From contig NC_073634.1 of NCBI RefSeq assembly GCF_029407905.1, positions 29,091,501 to 29,155,500 on the forward strand: a stretch of 64,000 nt of DNA. The letters run 5' to 3'. This stretch comes from Bubalus kerabau (Eukaryota > Chordata > Mammalia > Artiodactyla > Bovidae). This document shows, piece by piece, positions 59,501 to 64,000 of this stretch. Below the pieces are notes generated by a model. The model made no database searches, was not told the origin of the DNA, and saw nothing but the letters and a program-made list of their open reading frames with translations. Positions within the stretch are counted from its first letter, which is position 1; the number at the start of each line of letters is the position of its first letter. The translations under genes were made by a program, and so were the position numbers.

Positions 59501-61587
59501 TCTTAAGCCTTCTGCTCTTCCTATTACGTCTTGCTTATTACACAAAGAGAGGCACCTGCTTTTCGGCTGTAGAACCTCTAATCGCTATTGTCTGAATACC
59601 TGAGTTTATTTCTGCTCTGATCGGTGCCTTACTATATTGATAACATGCATACAGAGGAGCAGAACTCAACAGGCAGACAGCTCCCCTCATCTTCAGATAC
59701 CTACGCTGTGCACTTTCAAGTGAGAGAATTTATACCATTTCCCAGAAAATACAAATGAACTACTTGAGCTACAAAAGCACCTGTTCGAGACAGTACATCT
59801 TACTTCCCTCTGCTAGAAGGACAGACTGGATTAAAGAGGGAAAAAGAAGAAAGTTCTGAATTAATTTCACAGTCCTTTTTCATGCTAGACGTTTCTCTTC
59901 TTTGAAAAATGTCAAGAGAAACTAGTAATTTTCTGGGTTGTGTGCCTGTATTTTCAAATCCATTACACGCAGTCATCAACATAAAAGCAAGGAGGCCAAA
60001 GACTACCTCTATGTCTCATCCATCACAGGCCATCCATCATGGGCACTTTTGGGAAAAGACATGGGTAGCAAGCAGTAAGGTCTATCTGAGAGAAACACGA
60101 TGACTGATATATTTACAAGTTTATTTTACACACATTAAGCAATATCTAAGATGATGTGTCCATCTTCTATGAAATGACTTTTTAGGGAACACAGGACTGT
60201 TTTAATAGTGAAATTAATCACAATTTGGACAGACTTCATAGTTGCCCTTTGACTTATCAATTTCAGTAAGCAAAATTTCAATCAAGCCTAGATAAAATAT
60301 ACTAATCCTAAATAGCCCAGGTTTGTCACCTACCATTTCCCATAAGCTGCTTACCATAGTGAAAAAAAAAAAAGAAATTTTAAATTAAATGCCAAACAGT
60401 TGCAGACAGCACTTGTTTGGCTGATTAACTTGTAGACAAGCATTACAAATAAATCTGAGCATGGTCTGCAGCAAATTAAATTCCACTGCTTTTAAGAACA
60501 AAGAATTCCTTGGCAAAGAGGATTAGCAACTTTACACCCAGGAATGCCAGTTTAATTTAATTGTTCCACAATCCAAGATTTAATATGCAAATGTCATTTT
60601 GATATATAACAGTGAATTTAACAAAGTGAAGAAACAAATTCAATATACAACCAGGCTGCCTTTTCTGAACTGTAATTACATACAATAAAGAAGCTGGCCG
60701 AGTCTCCCCGCCTCACCCCACATTATTGGGACTGAATTATATTAACATGAATCAAAAAAAGTGTAATTAAAGGTTAAAATTTTAAAACACATTCTAATTA
60801 AGAGTCTAAATAGCTGTACAATTACAATACTGTAGTTAACATCATACCTCAATGATCTTCTTGGCCTCTTTGTAATTTCCTGTTTGTAGGAAGGCAAAGA
60901 AGAGATCATAGAGCATAGTCATTTCACCCTGTTCTTGGCTTACAAAGTCCATTGCTAGAGAGGAAAGAAGAAAATATATTAGAAGAAAAAATATAGAGTA
61001 ACACAGTATCACTTGAAGAATTCTGAACAAATATCAGAAAACTTTAAAATAAATATTCAGAATAACTTAAAGCTTATAGCTATAGGAAACAATTTTCTGT
61101 CACATTCTTTACCTAACAGCATATATTTATGACATTAAGCACCTATGACTAGTTTCAAAGAGAACTGGTGAGATTAAGGATGAAAATCCCCACAAAGGCA
61201 GATCATCAAGTGGAGCAAAAGAAAAATAACAAAGGGCAACTTTTCAAAATGAACAGGTACTAAAAACAAGGACATCTGTAATATTAAAAAAATTTACCTG
61301 ATATTTTTCTCAACTCAGAAGTGCAACAAAAGAAAAGTTTCTCTGGATGTGCTTGTCTTTCTGTTAAATTTTCTCCTCACAGCAACACATTAAGATTACA
61401 AAAGCAAGAAAGAGGAGGAAAAAAAAAGACTAACAACCCTAAGATATTAGAAGGTGACTAACCTTTCTGAATTAGCTCAGTCTCGCCTTTCTCTATCAGC
61501 TTACACAAGACATCATGAATCCTTGGCAGGATTTTATACTTTTCATAGCAGTCAATGGTGCTTTCAAGAGCAGCAGGTAAGTCATCC
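17446..61587 (-). CDS. LRPPRC: LRPPRC, last 15 coding exons (C-terminal ~558 residues)
   Basis: LRPPRC is a pentatricopeptide-repeat protein of the mitochondrial matrix. With SLIRP it binds and stabilises mitochondrial mRNAs and supports their polyadenylation and translation. Its loss causes cytochrome oxidase deficiency (French-Canadian Leigh syndrome). Exons in coding order are 61463-61587, 60848-60954, 49919-49987, 49035-49125, 42948-43090, 42707-42812, 37691-37817, 31898-31986, 28113-28317, 26208-26347, 25958-26073, 23465-23539, 22216-22300, 19607-19749 and 17446-17502. All phases join without a stop, and the order matches the human protein as I recall it. The family has about 1,394 residues, so the window holds about 40 percent. 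With 38 exons as in human, these are exons 24-38. The gene converges on ABCG8. Confidence 0.97.
17888..19225 (+). mobile_element. L1 3' fragment, interrupted by Bov-A2
   Basis: It starts GCAACCTACTGAATGGGAGA and runs through AATGGCTACTGTAAAAATAT and AGCCAGACAGAAAAAGATAA. It ends near CTTCCATTAAAAATCC. L1 is on the strand opposite to LRPPRC. Stops are frequent, so it is not coding. Confidence 0.85.
18654..18924 (+). mobile_element. Bov-A2 dimeric SINE
   Basis: The first monomer starts TGGAGAAGGCGATGGCACCC. The connector CACTTTCACTTTTCACTTTC follows, then a second monomer ending in TTAGCAGCAGCC. The flanks AAAGGTTGCCTG (18642-18653 and 18925-18936) are a perfect 12-bp target-site duplication. 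Confidence 0.95.
19607..19749 (-). CDS. LRPPRC: LRPPRC penultimate exon: PPR-like repeat
   Basis: The exon encodes FDNDVASAKALYESLTAKNV and then KLNDLFLKRYAVLLKNAGES and VPFTEPP, a PPR-type helical hairpin. The acceptor is CCTAG and the donor is GTGAGT. It is 143 bp. Confidence 0.95.
20855..21114 (+). mobile_element. ART2A-type SINE, 3' part
   Basis: GAAGAGTTGACTCATTGGAA, then GATGGACGTGAGTCTGAGTG, ending in GAACTGAACTGAA, identify the family. It is less diverged than the copy at 11499-11905. An 82-codon open frame inside it is a repeat relic. Confidence 0.92.
21151..21186. repeat. Perfect 13-bp inverted repeat, 10-nt loop
   Basis: TATATCATGTTCC (21151-21163) pairs with GGAACATGATATA (21174-21186). 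The loop is GCTCATAAGG. Confidence 0.95.
21733..22057 (-). mobile_element. CHR-2-type SINE
   Basis: The plus strand reads TTTTGGCTGTGCTGGGTCTT and ends with GAGCCACCAGGGAACCCCC, the reverse of the tRNA-like head. TTAAATA on both sides is a likely target-site duplication. Confidence 0.82.
22216..22300 (-). CDS. LRPPRC: LRPPRC exon: PPR-like helices
   Basis: Eighty-five bp encode APVMKSLLELIPELIDKEEA and then YTCLMKSY. The acceptor is TTCCTAG and the donor is GTAATA. In human the matching text is LELIPELNEKEEAY (from memory). Confidence 0.95.
22301..23464 (-). other. LRPPRC: LRPPRC intron
   Basis: The intron is unique sequence with a short (AC)n run at 23053-23068 and a T-rich run near 23004-23021. 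No gene was seen. Confidence 0.8.
23465..23539 (-). CDS. LRPPRC: LRPPRC exon
   Basis: Seventy-five bp, phase 0 at both ends, encode RCGAIAEQIPILLVFCIRNS and QRSGK. The acceptor is TTTTTAG and the donor is GTAAGG. CGAIAEQ is shared with human (from memory). Confidence 0.95.
23540..25957 (-). other. LRPPRC: LRPPRC intron with an X-box-like site
   Basis: No interspersed repeat was recognised in these 2.4 kb. A GC-richer part at about 25030-25460 and the palindromic site at 25592-25605 stand out. Confidence 0.75.
25592..25605. promoter_or_regulatory. RFX X-box-like palindrome
   Basis: GTTGCCATGGTGAC resembles the palindromic RFX site GTTGCCATGGCAAC with two changes. A function is inferred only from the motif. 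Confidence 0.4.
25958..26073 (-). CDS. LRPPRC: LRPPRC exon: PPR-like helices
   Basis: The exon encodes SIMAERLANQFAVYKPVTDL and then FLQLVDSGKVDDARALLQ, a clear PPR-type pair ending at CAG. The donor is GTAATG and the acceptor is TTCCAG after an A/T tract. The ATG inside it is not a start; the exon joins in phase to its neighbour. Confidence 0.96.
26208..26347 (-). CDS. LRPPRC: LRPPRC exon
   Basis: The exon encodes NVDVAIESIENMLTSEKQTV, then DPQYFGLAYLFRKVIEGQLE and AALEK. It is 140 bp, between TTTTACAG and GTAAGT. Confidence 0.96.
26348..28112 (-). other. LRPPRC: LRPPRC intron
   Basis: This AT-rich unique sequence shows no recognised repeat, RNA gene or exon. A T/G-rich stretch (TGTGTGGGTGTGTGTTG) lies near 27655. 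Confidence 0.75.
28113..28317 (-). CDS. LRPPRC: LRPPRC exon: two PPR-like units
   Basis: This is the longest LRPPRC exon here (205 bp). It encodes ALTTLKTALDLDQIPSRLAV, then TRLIQACALKGDTESIQDIQ and KLVNGLEDSIGLSRMVFINN, ending IALAQIK. The donor is GTGAGT and the acceptor is TTATAG. Confidence 0.97.
29575..29760 (+). repeat. MIR-like fragment
   Basis: TAACTAGCATTTATCAAGCT, then TGTTGAGCACTTTCTACACT and GGAAACTAAGGTACAGA follow the MIR order from start to core. Confidence 0.7.
30505..30649 (+). mobile_element. Short CHR-type SINE
   Basis: It starts GGGACTTCCCTGGTGGTCCA and has a box-B-like GGGGTTCGATCCCTGG and an A-rich tail. TTGTTTATCA at 30495-30504 and 30650-30659 is a perfect 10-bp target-site duplication. 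Confidence 0.9.
31898..31986 (-). CDS. LRPPRC: LRPPRC exon
   Basis: The exon encodes AETHIKGFTLNDAANSLLII and then TQVRRDYLK, almost the same as human from memory. The acceptor is CTTTTAG and the donor is GTATGT. Confidence 0.97.
33700..33860. repeat. MITE-like interspersed repeat
   Basis: AACATGTGGCTACCTGGCTA near the left end and AGCTAGTGGCTACTGGATTG near the right end are the remains of an imperfect inverted-repeat element common in mammals. I cannot name the family with certainty. Confidence 0.5.
34129..34264. repeat. 68-bp tandem duplication, near-perfect
   Basis: The unit CAGTGATTGATTTAACATTC, ending AAAGAAAATAAAGC, occurs at 34129-34196 and again at 34197-34264. Only the last base of the unit differs. 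Confidence 0.95.
35790..35910 (-). repeat. MER5A-like fragment
   Basis: AAAATGCAGATTCTTGGGCC, then GTGAGTCAGAACTTCTGGGG and a GGTTCACCG-type end fit the MER5 group. The strand is uncertain. Confidence 0.6.
36440..36565. repeat. TA/CA-rich low-complexity tract
   Basis: Alternating TA and CA steps run through the interval, including a 10-bp inverted repeat TATATACACA / TGTGTATATA around CGCATGCCA. Confidence 0.85.
37130..37330 (+). repeat. Possible MIR or other ancient repeat
   Basis: TTATCATTTCATTACAGAGA, then AGAAAAACTGAGGTTCAGAA resembles a degraded MIR core. Confidence 0.5.
37691..37817 (-). CDS. LRPPRC: LRPPRC exon: PPR-like unit
   Basis: The exon encodes AFNIFLTAKKQNIVFDNEAY, then ARLINLLLMKDNSTQAMQVK. 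It is 127 bp, between TTCATAG and GTAAGT. Confidence 0.95.
39664..41688 (+). pseudogene. HNRNPA1P: HNRNPA1 processed pseudogene (5'UTR to poly(A)), with a SINE insertion
   Basis: HNRNPA1 encodes a nuclear RNA-binding protein with two RRMs and a Gly-rich tail. This copy has no introns. It holds 5'UTR sequence, the ATG at 39749, RRM text (KLFIGGLSFETTD; FGFVTYATVEEVD; GFAFVTIDDHD), a shortened Gly-rich region, the full 3'UTR, AATAAA at 41653-41658 and an A-tail at 41679-41687. A one-base insertion gives a stop at 39851-39853, another stop is at 40163-40165, and more frameshifts follow. TTAAGAGG on both sides (39656-39663, 41689-41696) is the likely target-site duplication. It lies antisense within an LRPPRC intron. 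A functional protein is excluded; transcription cannot be judged. Confidence 0.95.
40964..41235 (+). mobile_element. Bov-A2 SINE inserted in the HNRNPA1 pseudogene
   Basis: Two monomers are joined by CACTTTCACTTTTCACTTTC and end in (AGC)n. CATGCTGTTGATT at 40951-40963 and 41236-41248 is a perfect 13-bp target-site duplication and is itself HNRNPA1 3'UTR sequence, so the SINE arrived after the retrocopy. Confidence 0.97.
42707..42812 (-). CDS. LRPPRC: LRPPRC exon: variable acidic linker and helix
   Basis: The exon encodes LWYEEEKDSPTSLPSPVEVN and then LQKELLNACRTRRNK. The LWYEEEK start is conserved in human, and the Ser/Pro-rich middle is variable (both from memory). It lies between TTTTTAAG and GTAAAC. 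Confidence 0.93.
42948..43090 (-). CDS. LRPPRC: LRPPRC exon: PPR repeat
   Basis: The exon encodes VNGDWQKADAVWNKMQEENI, then VPREKTLRLLAEILRNNNQE and VPFDVPE. This is a canonical PPR hairpin (A..VW.KM.EENI.P). It is 143 bp, between TTTTACAG and GTAATT. Confidence 0.97.
46090..46206 (-). mobile_element. Short CHR-type SINE
   Basis: The plus strand reads TTAGTTCCCTGAATAGAGAT and AAACCTGGGTCCCCTGCAGT, ending CCACTATAGGGAAATCCC. This is the antisense of the tRNA-like head. Confidence 0.78.
46307..46351. repeat. Perfect 18-bp inverted repeat, 9-nt loop
   Basis: CTTTACATATACAAAGAA (46307-46324) is followed by TAAATTCTC and its exact reverse complement (46334-46351). Confidence 0.97.
49035..49125 (-). 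CDS. LRPPRC: LRPPRC exon: PPR helix pair, first part
   Basis: The exon encodes [20 protein letters not shown] and QLYYSLLKLY, nearly the same as human from memory. The acceptor is TTTTAAG and the donor is GTAAGT. It continues into the repeat encoded at 42948-43090. Confidence 0.97.
49126..49918 (-). other. LRPPRC: LRPPRC intron
   Basis: These 793 bp hold no recognised repeat and no other gene. Confidence 0.8.
49919..49987 (-). CDS. LRPPRC: LRPPRC exon
   Basis: Sixty-nine bp, phase 0 at both ends, encode TPGIRARPTRLQWFCDRCIA and NNQ. The acceptor is TTTTACAG. The donor GTTTGT is weaker than the others. Confidence 0.95.
52524..52655 (+). mobile_element. Bov-A monomer SINE
   Basis: GGAGAAGGAAATGGCAACCC, then CATGGACAGAGGAGCCTGGC and GAACACGACTGAGCACACA show a single Bov-A unit. 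Confidence 0.88.
53014..53242 (-). mobile_element. Bov-tA SINE
   Basis: The plus strand reads TTGCTCACTCGTGTCTGACT at the left and CCATCTGGGCCATCAGGAAA at the right. TGAATACATGA (53003-53013) and TGAATACATAA (53243-53253) form a target-site duplication with one change. Confidence 0.93.
54528..54858 (+). mobile_element. Doubled Bov-tA SINE (two tRNA-like heads in tandem)
   Basis: One head starts at about 54528 (GGTTTCCCTGGTAGCTCAGC) and is cut off at about 54644 within the body. A second complete element starts at 54645 (GGGCTTCCCTGGTGGTTCAA) and ends with ACACGACTGAAATGACTAAG. Confidence 0.88.
55721..55910 (-). mobile_element. Bov-tA SINE
   Basis: GGTTGCTCAGTCATGTCCAA at the left and CACTGAGCCACCTGAGAAGC at the right are antisense Bov-tA. 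TTAATTCATCA (55710-55720) and TTAATTCACCA (55911-55921) form a target-site duplication with one change. Confidence 0.93.
55925..56110 (-). mobile_element. ART2A-type SINE fragment
   Basis: CAGTTCAGTAGCTCAGATGT, then CATCACCAACTCCCAGAGCT and CATCCAACCATCTCATCCTC are antisense ART2A. It directly follows the Bov-tA. Confidence 0.88.
56420..57275 (+). mobile_element. L1 fragment (ORF2 and 3' region), old
   Basis: TTGTTTGCAGATGACAAGAT and TACAAAATCAACATAAAGAA come from the reverse transcriptase part. GGTGGTTGCCAGGGTCTTGG and TACACCTTAAAGTTATACAA come from the 3' region. It has many stops and is antisense to LRPPRC. Confidence 0.82.
57276..58165. other. Intronic spacer between two L1 fragments
   Basis: AT-rich sequence with a short (TA)n run near 57643-57670. 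I see no gene here. Confidence 0.7.
58170..58940 (+). mobile_element. L1 3' end fragment
   Basis: CTACACTGCTGGTGAGAATG, AGCAACATGGATGGACCTAG and TGATAACACTGTTTGTTAAC, then an A-rich end, mark the last part of L1. It contains a G-rich run at 58651-58677 typical of the L1 3'UTR. Confidence 0.88.
58651..58677 (+). other. G-quadruplex motif in the L1 3'UTR
   Basis: Four G-runs of three or more (5, 3, 7 and 4 bases) are separated by loops of 1 to 6 bases. Confidence 0.75.
59330..59530 (+). repeat. MIR-like fragment
   Basis: TTTCATTTTATAGATGAGGA, then AGCTTAAAAAGGTTTAGTAA and TTATCACAATAGGAAGT resemble MIR core and tail. Confidence 0.65.
60848..60954 (-). CDS. LRPPRC: LRPPRC exon: PPR-like repeat
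   Basis: The exon encodes MDFVSQEQGEMTMLYDLFFA and FLQTGNYKEAKKIIE, a PPR hairpin shared with human (from memory). It is 107 bp, between TCTCTAG and GTATGA. Confidence 0.97.
60955..61462 (-). other. LRPPRC: LRPPRC intron
   Basis: These 508 bp hold no recognised repeat. An A-rich run lies near 61417-61428. Confidence 0.8.
61463..61587 (-). CDS. LRPPRC: LRPPRC exon, most upstream in window
   Basis: The exon encodes DDLPAALESTIDCYEKYKIL, then PRIHDVLCKLIEKGETELIQ and K. The acceptor is TTCCAAG and the donor is GTTAGT. The next upstream exon is not in the window. Confidence 0.95.
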
Positions 61588-64000
61588 CTTGGAAACAACA
61601 AAATATTAACAATGAAAAAAATATATCTAATTAATCTGAGAGATATACAATGACCAGTCAAAAAGTACACAGGCAGCTTTTACTTAAGTAGACTACCACA
61701 AAGCCAAAATAAAAAAAACAAACAAGAAATAATCCTTATACAAAAATCAATGTTCAGAGTACAGACATCATTAGTGGCTCCTTGCTTTCTCTGCTTCACC
61801 TTTTATTATTTCACTTGCTAAATGGCACTTTTTAAAGAGTCCAAAAGATGAAGGCATTTCCTCATATTATATAGAAGTTGTTATAAGAATGCATTATTTC
61901 TAAAAACAAGGACTACTGTCAAATATTTTTTCCAACCACTTAAGTTTATGGTTCTCAATTTCAGATTTGGGAAACTTTACTAAATGTGCATCAACGGTCA
62001 TCAAGAACTTTTCAAGCACGTTCACCTTTCTCATCATAATTTTCAAACTGTTGCCTCTCCAGATAAGGAGGAAATAACTTCAGGACTCACAGTAGGTGTG
62101 TAATTAATTAAAGTAAAAAGATATTTTCATTGTTATTTATTAAATAAGAGTATGGAAATATATTCTGTGGGTCCTCAAAACCTCTTTTATCCTTTGGGAA
62201 ACAACAGTATAAGAAGTTATTAAGACCTCGGGAAAGCTGTTTAGATAATGTGATCCATGTCTACCTGCCACTTTCCTTTATTTTTAAATAGATGAGGAAA
62301 TTAGGGCATCTAGAGATTGACGGATGAGCCTAAGGCCACTAGGAAGGCATGCCGTCAGGTCACTGGACTCCCCCTTTCAGAGTACGTCTAATTACACAGT
62401 ATGCTCTATTAAAAAGCAATGTTGTTCCTTTAACCTAATAAGGTGATATAACTTGGAATAATAAATTTAAAAGATTATTTAAAAGAAAGTATGAAATGTA
62501 CTTATAAAACAAACAAACACGGTTACAGGTATGGACCAAAAAGTATAGCTAGTGATAATCTTCGTGGAGAAAACGTATTTCTCTCACACGTGCAACAGTT
62601 TTTGAAAGGAAGAAAAGCCTTTTAAAATTTTCCGCTGAAGCCCTAACATTTTGGTTCATTATACAAATGTTATGTTGCCCTAGACTGAATTACTATTTTA
62701 TCCAGATTAAGATTTTAAACTGTACTAAGAAGTACAATACCATGAAGAAGCGTTAATTTTACTGCAATAATACTAACACAGTGAAAATGAGCCGCTCGGA
62801 ACAGAACTCCACCTCATCCCCTTACTGAGCCCTGTTTACAGCGCATCTTCTGGTACCCCACAGAGTCATTTGAATTTTTGTCATTTGGGGTGAAGACTAA
62901 ATTACAGGTTAATCTCAAAACTGCAAGTAGATGTTGCAGGCTAGATTACTGTCATACAAGGGAAATGCTACAGAAGCTACCACATATGATATAAAGCTTT
63001 ATATAATCAGTATTTTCCTTTGCTTCAGATACAAGTTCAGTTATTACCTTTTCACAATTCCATTTAAGGGAAAAACTACCAAAATATTTTCAAAAGAAAA
63101 ACTAACACATAACAGATTATTAAAAGGCAGGATGATTTGCTTTTTCAGGTCAATTCCCAAACTAGAATAGTATTGTATCTCAATTGTATTTTCCCTACAT
63201 TAGGTCAGAGCTATCAATAAATGAATGAATAACTGTTTGGTCAATCAAAGAGACACACTAATAGTCTTTGGTCTCCAAATATATGCTTCTGAAGATTACA
63301 CATGCTCAGAACAACAACAGAAAAGACAAGGATCGCAAAATGGAAATAATTCATATATATGTTAGTAATTTTAAATAACAATGTCACTGATCCCAGGTTG
63401 CCAACAAAATGAATTAAAAATCTGTAATGAAACATTTCATACCTACTGATAGAAATAACTAATGACTAGTCATTTCTTTTCAATTCCTATTTACATTCTG
63501 ACTTGCGTTTGGCTGGATCATGTAACTTTAAGAAAGAGACAAAAATGTCCATTCCTCATATAATTTGATGTCATCATTAATCTTTCCTATTTAAGCCTGA
63601 AAATTCTGGTTATGGAAATTAAAAATATGAGAAAGTATCTGAAACTAACATTGCTAAAATAGTTGTATATTCATAGGACTTTTGAATTTCAATCCTAATT
63701 GACAAGTACTACACACAGCTTGGCTATATCAATGTGACACATTTCAAGAAGTGGTGATAAAAAGTAGATTATCACAACAGTTGAACTCAAGGATCTTTGG
63801 GTCTCCTCTCAGTGCGAATACTCTAACGTGAGGTTCTATGAACTAGAGCTTAGTGGGTTCATCATCTCAAATGTTTCACACCAGCAGAGAAAACCATCAC
63901 ATGACCACTACTTGTATTAGGCGGGATTACATCAATAAGTGCAGCAAAATATCAAATGGAAAAAGGCTGAAACCGCTTTACACCCAAAACGTGGGGGAAG
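61588..64000 (-). other. LRPPRC: LRPPRC intron, continues past the window
   Basis: These 2.4 kb of unique AT-rich sequence contain no frame that resembles LRPPRC. A 64-codon frame at 63241-63435 has no splice support or similarity that I recognise. Confidence 0.72.

Larger units (their letters stand above)
49988..60847 (-). other. LRPPRC: LRPPRC large intron, 10.9 kb, rich in repeats
   Basis: Contents are a Bov-A monomer (52524-52655), a Bov-tA (53014-53242), a doubled Bov-tA (54528-54858), an antisense Bov-tA and ART2A pair (55721-56110), two L1 3' fragments (56420-57275 and 58170-58940) and a MIR (about 59330-59530). From 49988 to 52520 and 59530 to 60847 I see only unique AT-rich sequence. 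Confidence 0.85.

Overview
The window is nuclear DNA of a ruminant, most likely a bovid close to cattle. It has split genes with GT-AG introns. Its repeats are ruminant or cetartiodactyl: Bov-tA, Bov-A2, ART2A and CHR-type tRNA-derived SINEs, and a BTLTR1-like LTR. Older mammalian MIR, MER5A-like and L1 sequences are also present. Two known genes face each other tail to tail, as in other mammals. I see no bacterial or phage genes, no CRISPR array, and no new multi-gene system.

Positions 1-6240 (+) hold the last nine coding exons of ABCG8 (sterolin-2), from inside the nucleotide-binding domain through all six membrane helices to the stop codon. A short 3'UTR follows, with a poly(A) signal at 6410-6415. 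Every splice phase agrees, and I see no inactivating change. The exons before this lie upstream of the window.

About 6.4-15.4 kb is the region between the two genes. Its main feature is a 5'-truncated L1 at 9.8-12.3 kb that has been hit by two ART2A elements, an LTR and a Bov-tA SINE, yet still keeps its outer target-site duplication.

Positions 61587 down to 17446 (-) hold the last 15 coding exons of LRPPRC, the mitochondrial leucine-rich PPR protein (about 558 codons). Its 3'UTR runs down to a poly(A) signal at 15423-15428. The introns hold repeats and, at about 39.66-41.69 kb on the opposite strand, a processed HNRNPA1 pseudogene. That pseudogene is itself interrupted by a Bov-A2 SINE with a perfect 13-bp target-site duplication. 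From 61.6 to 64 kb is further LRPPRC intron.

The two genes do unrelated work: sterol export at the plasma membrane, and mitochondrial mRNA stability. They share only their position. The most unusual sequence structures are an 18-bp perfect inverted repeat at 46307-46351, a 68-bp near-perfect tandem duplication at 34129-34264, an E-box-bearing minisatellite in an ABCG8 intron, and a SINE remodelled into a palindrome at 12094-12129. Repeat family names come from pattern recognition, without a library search.
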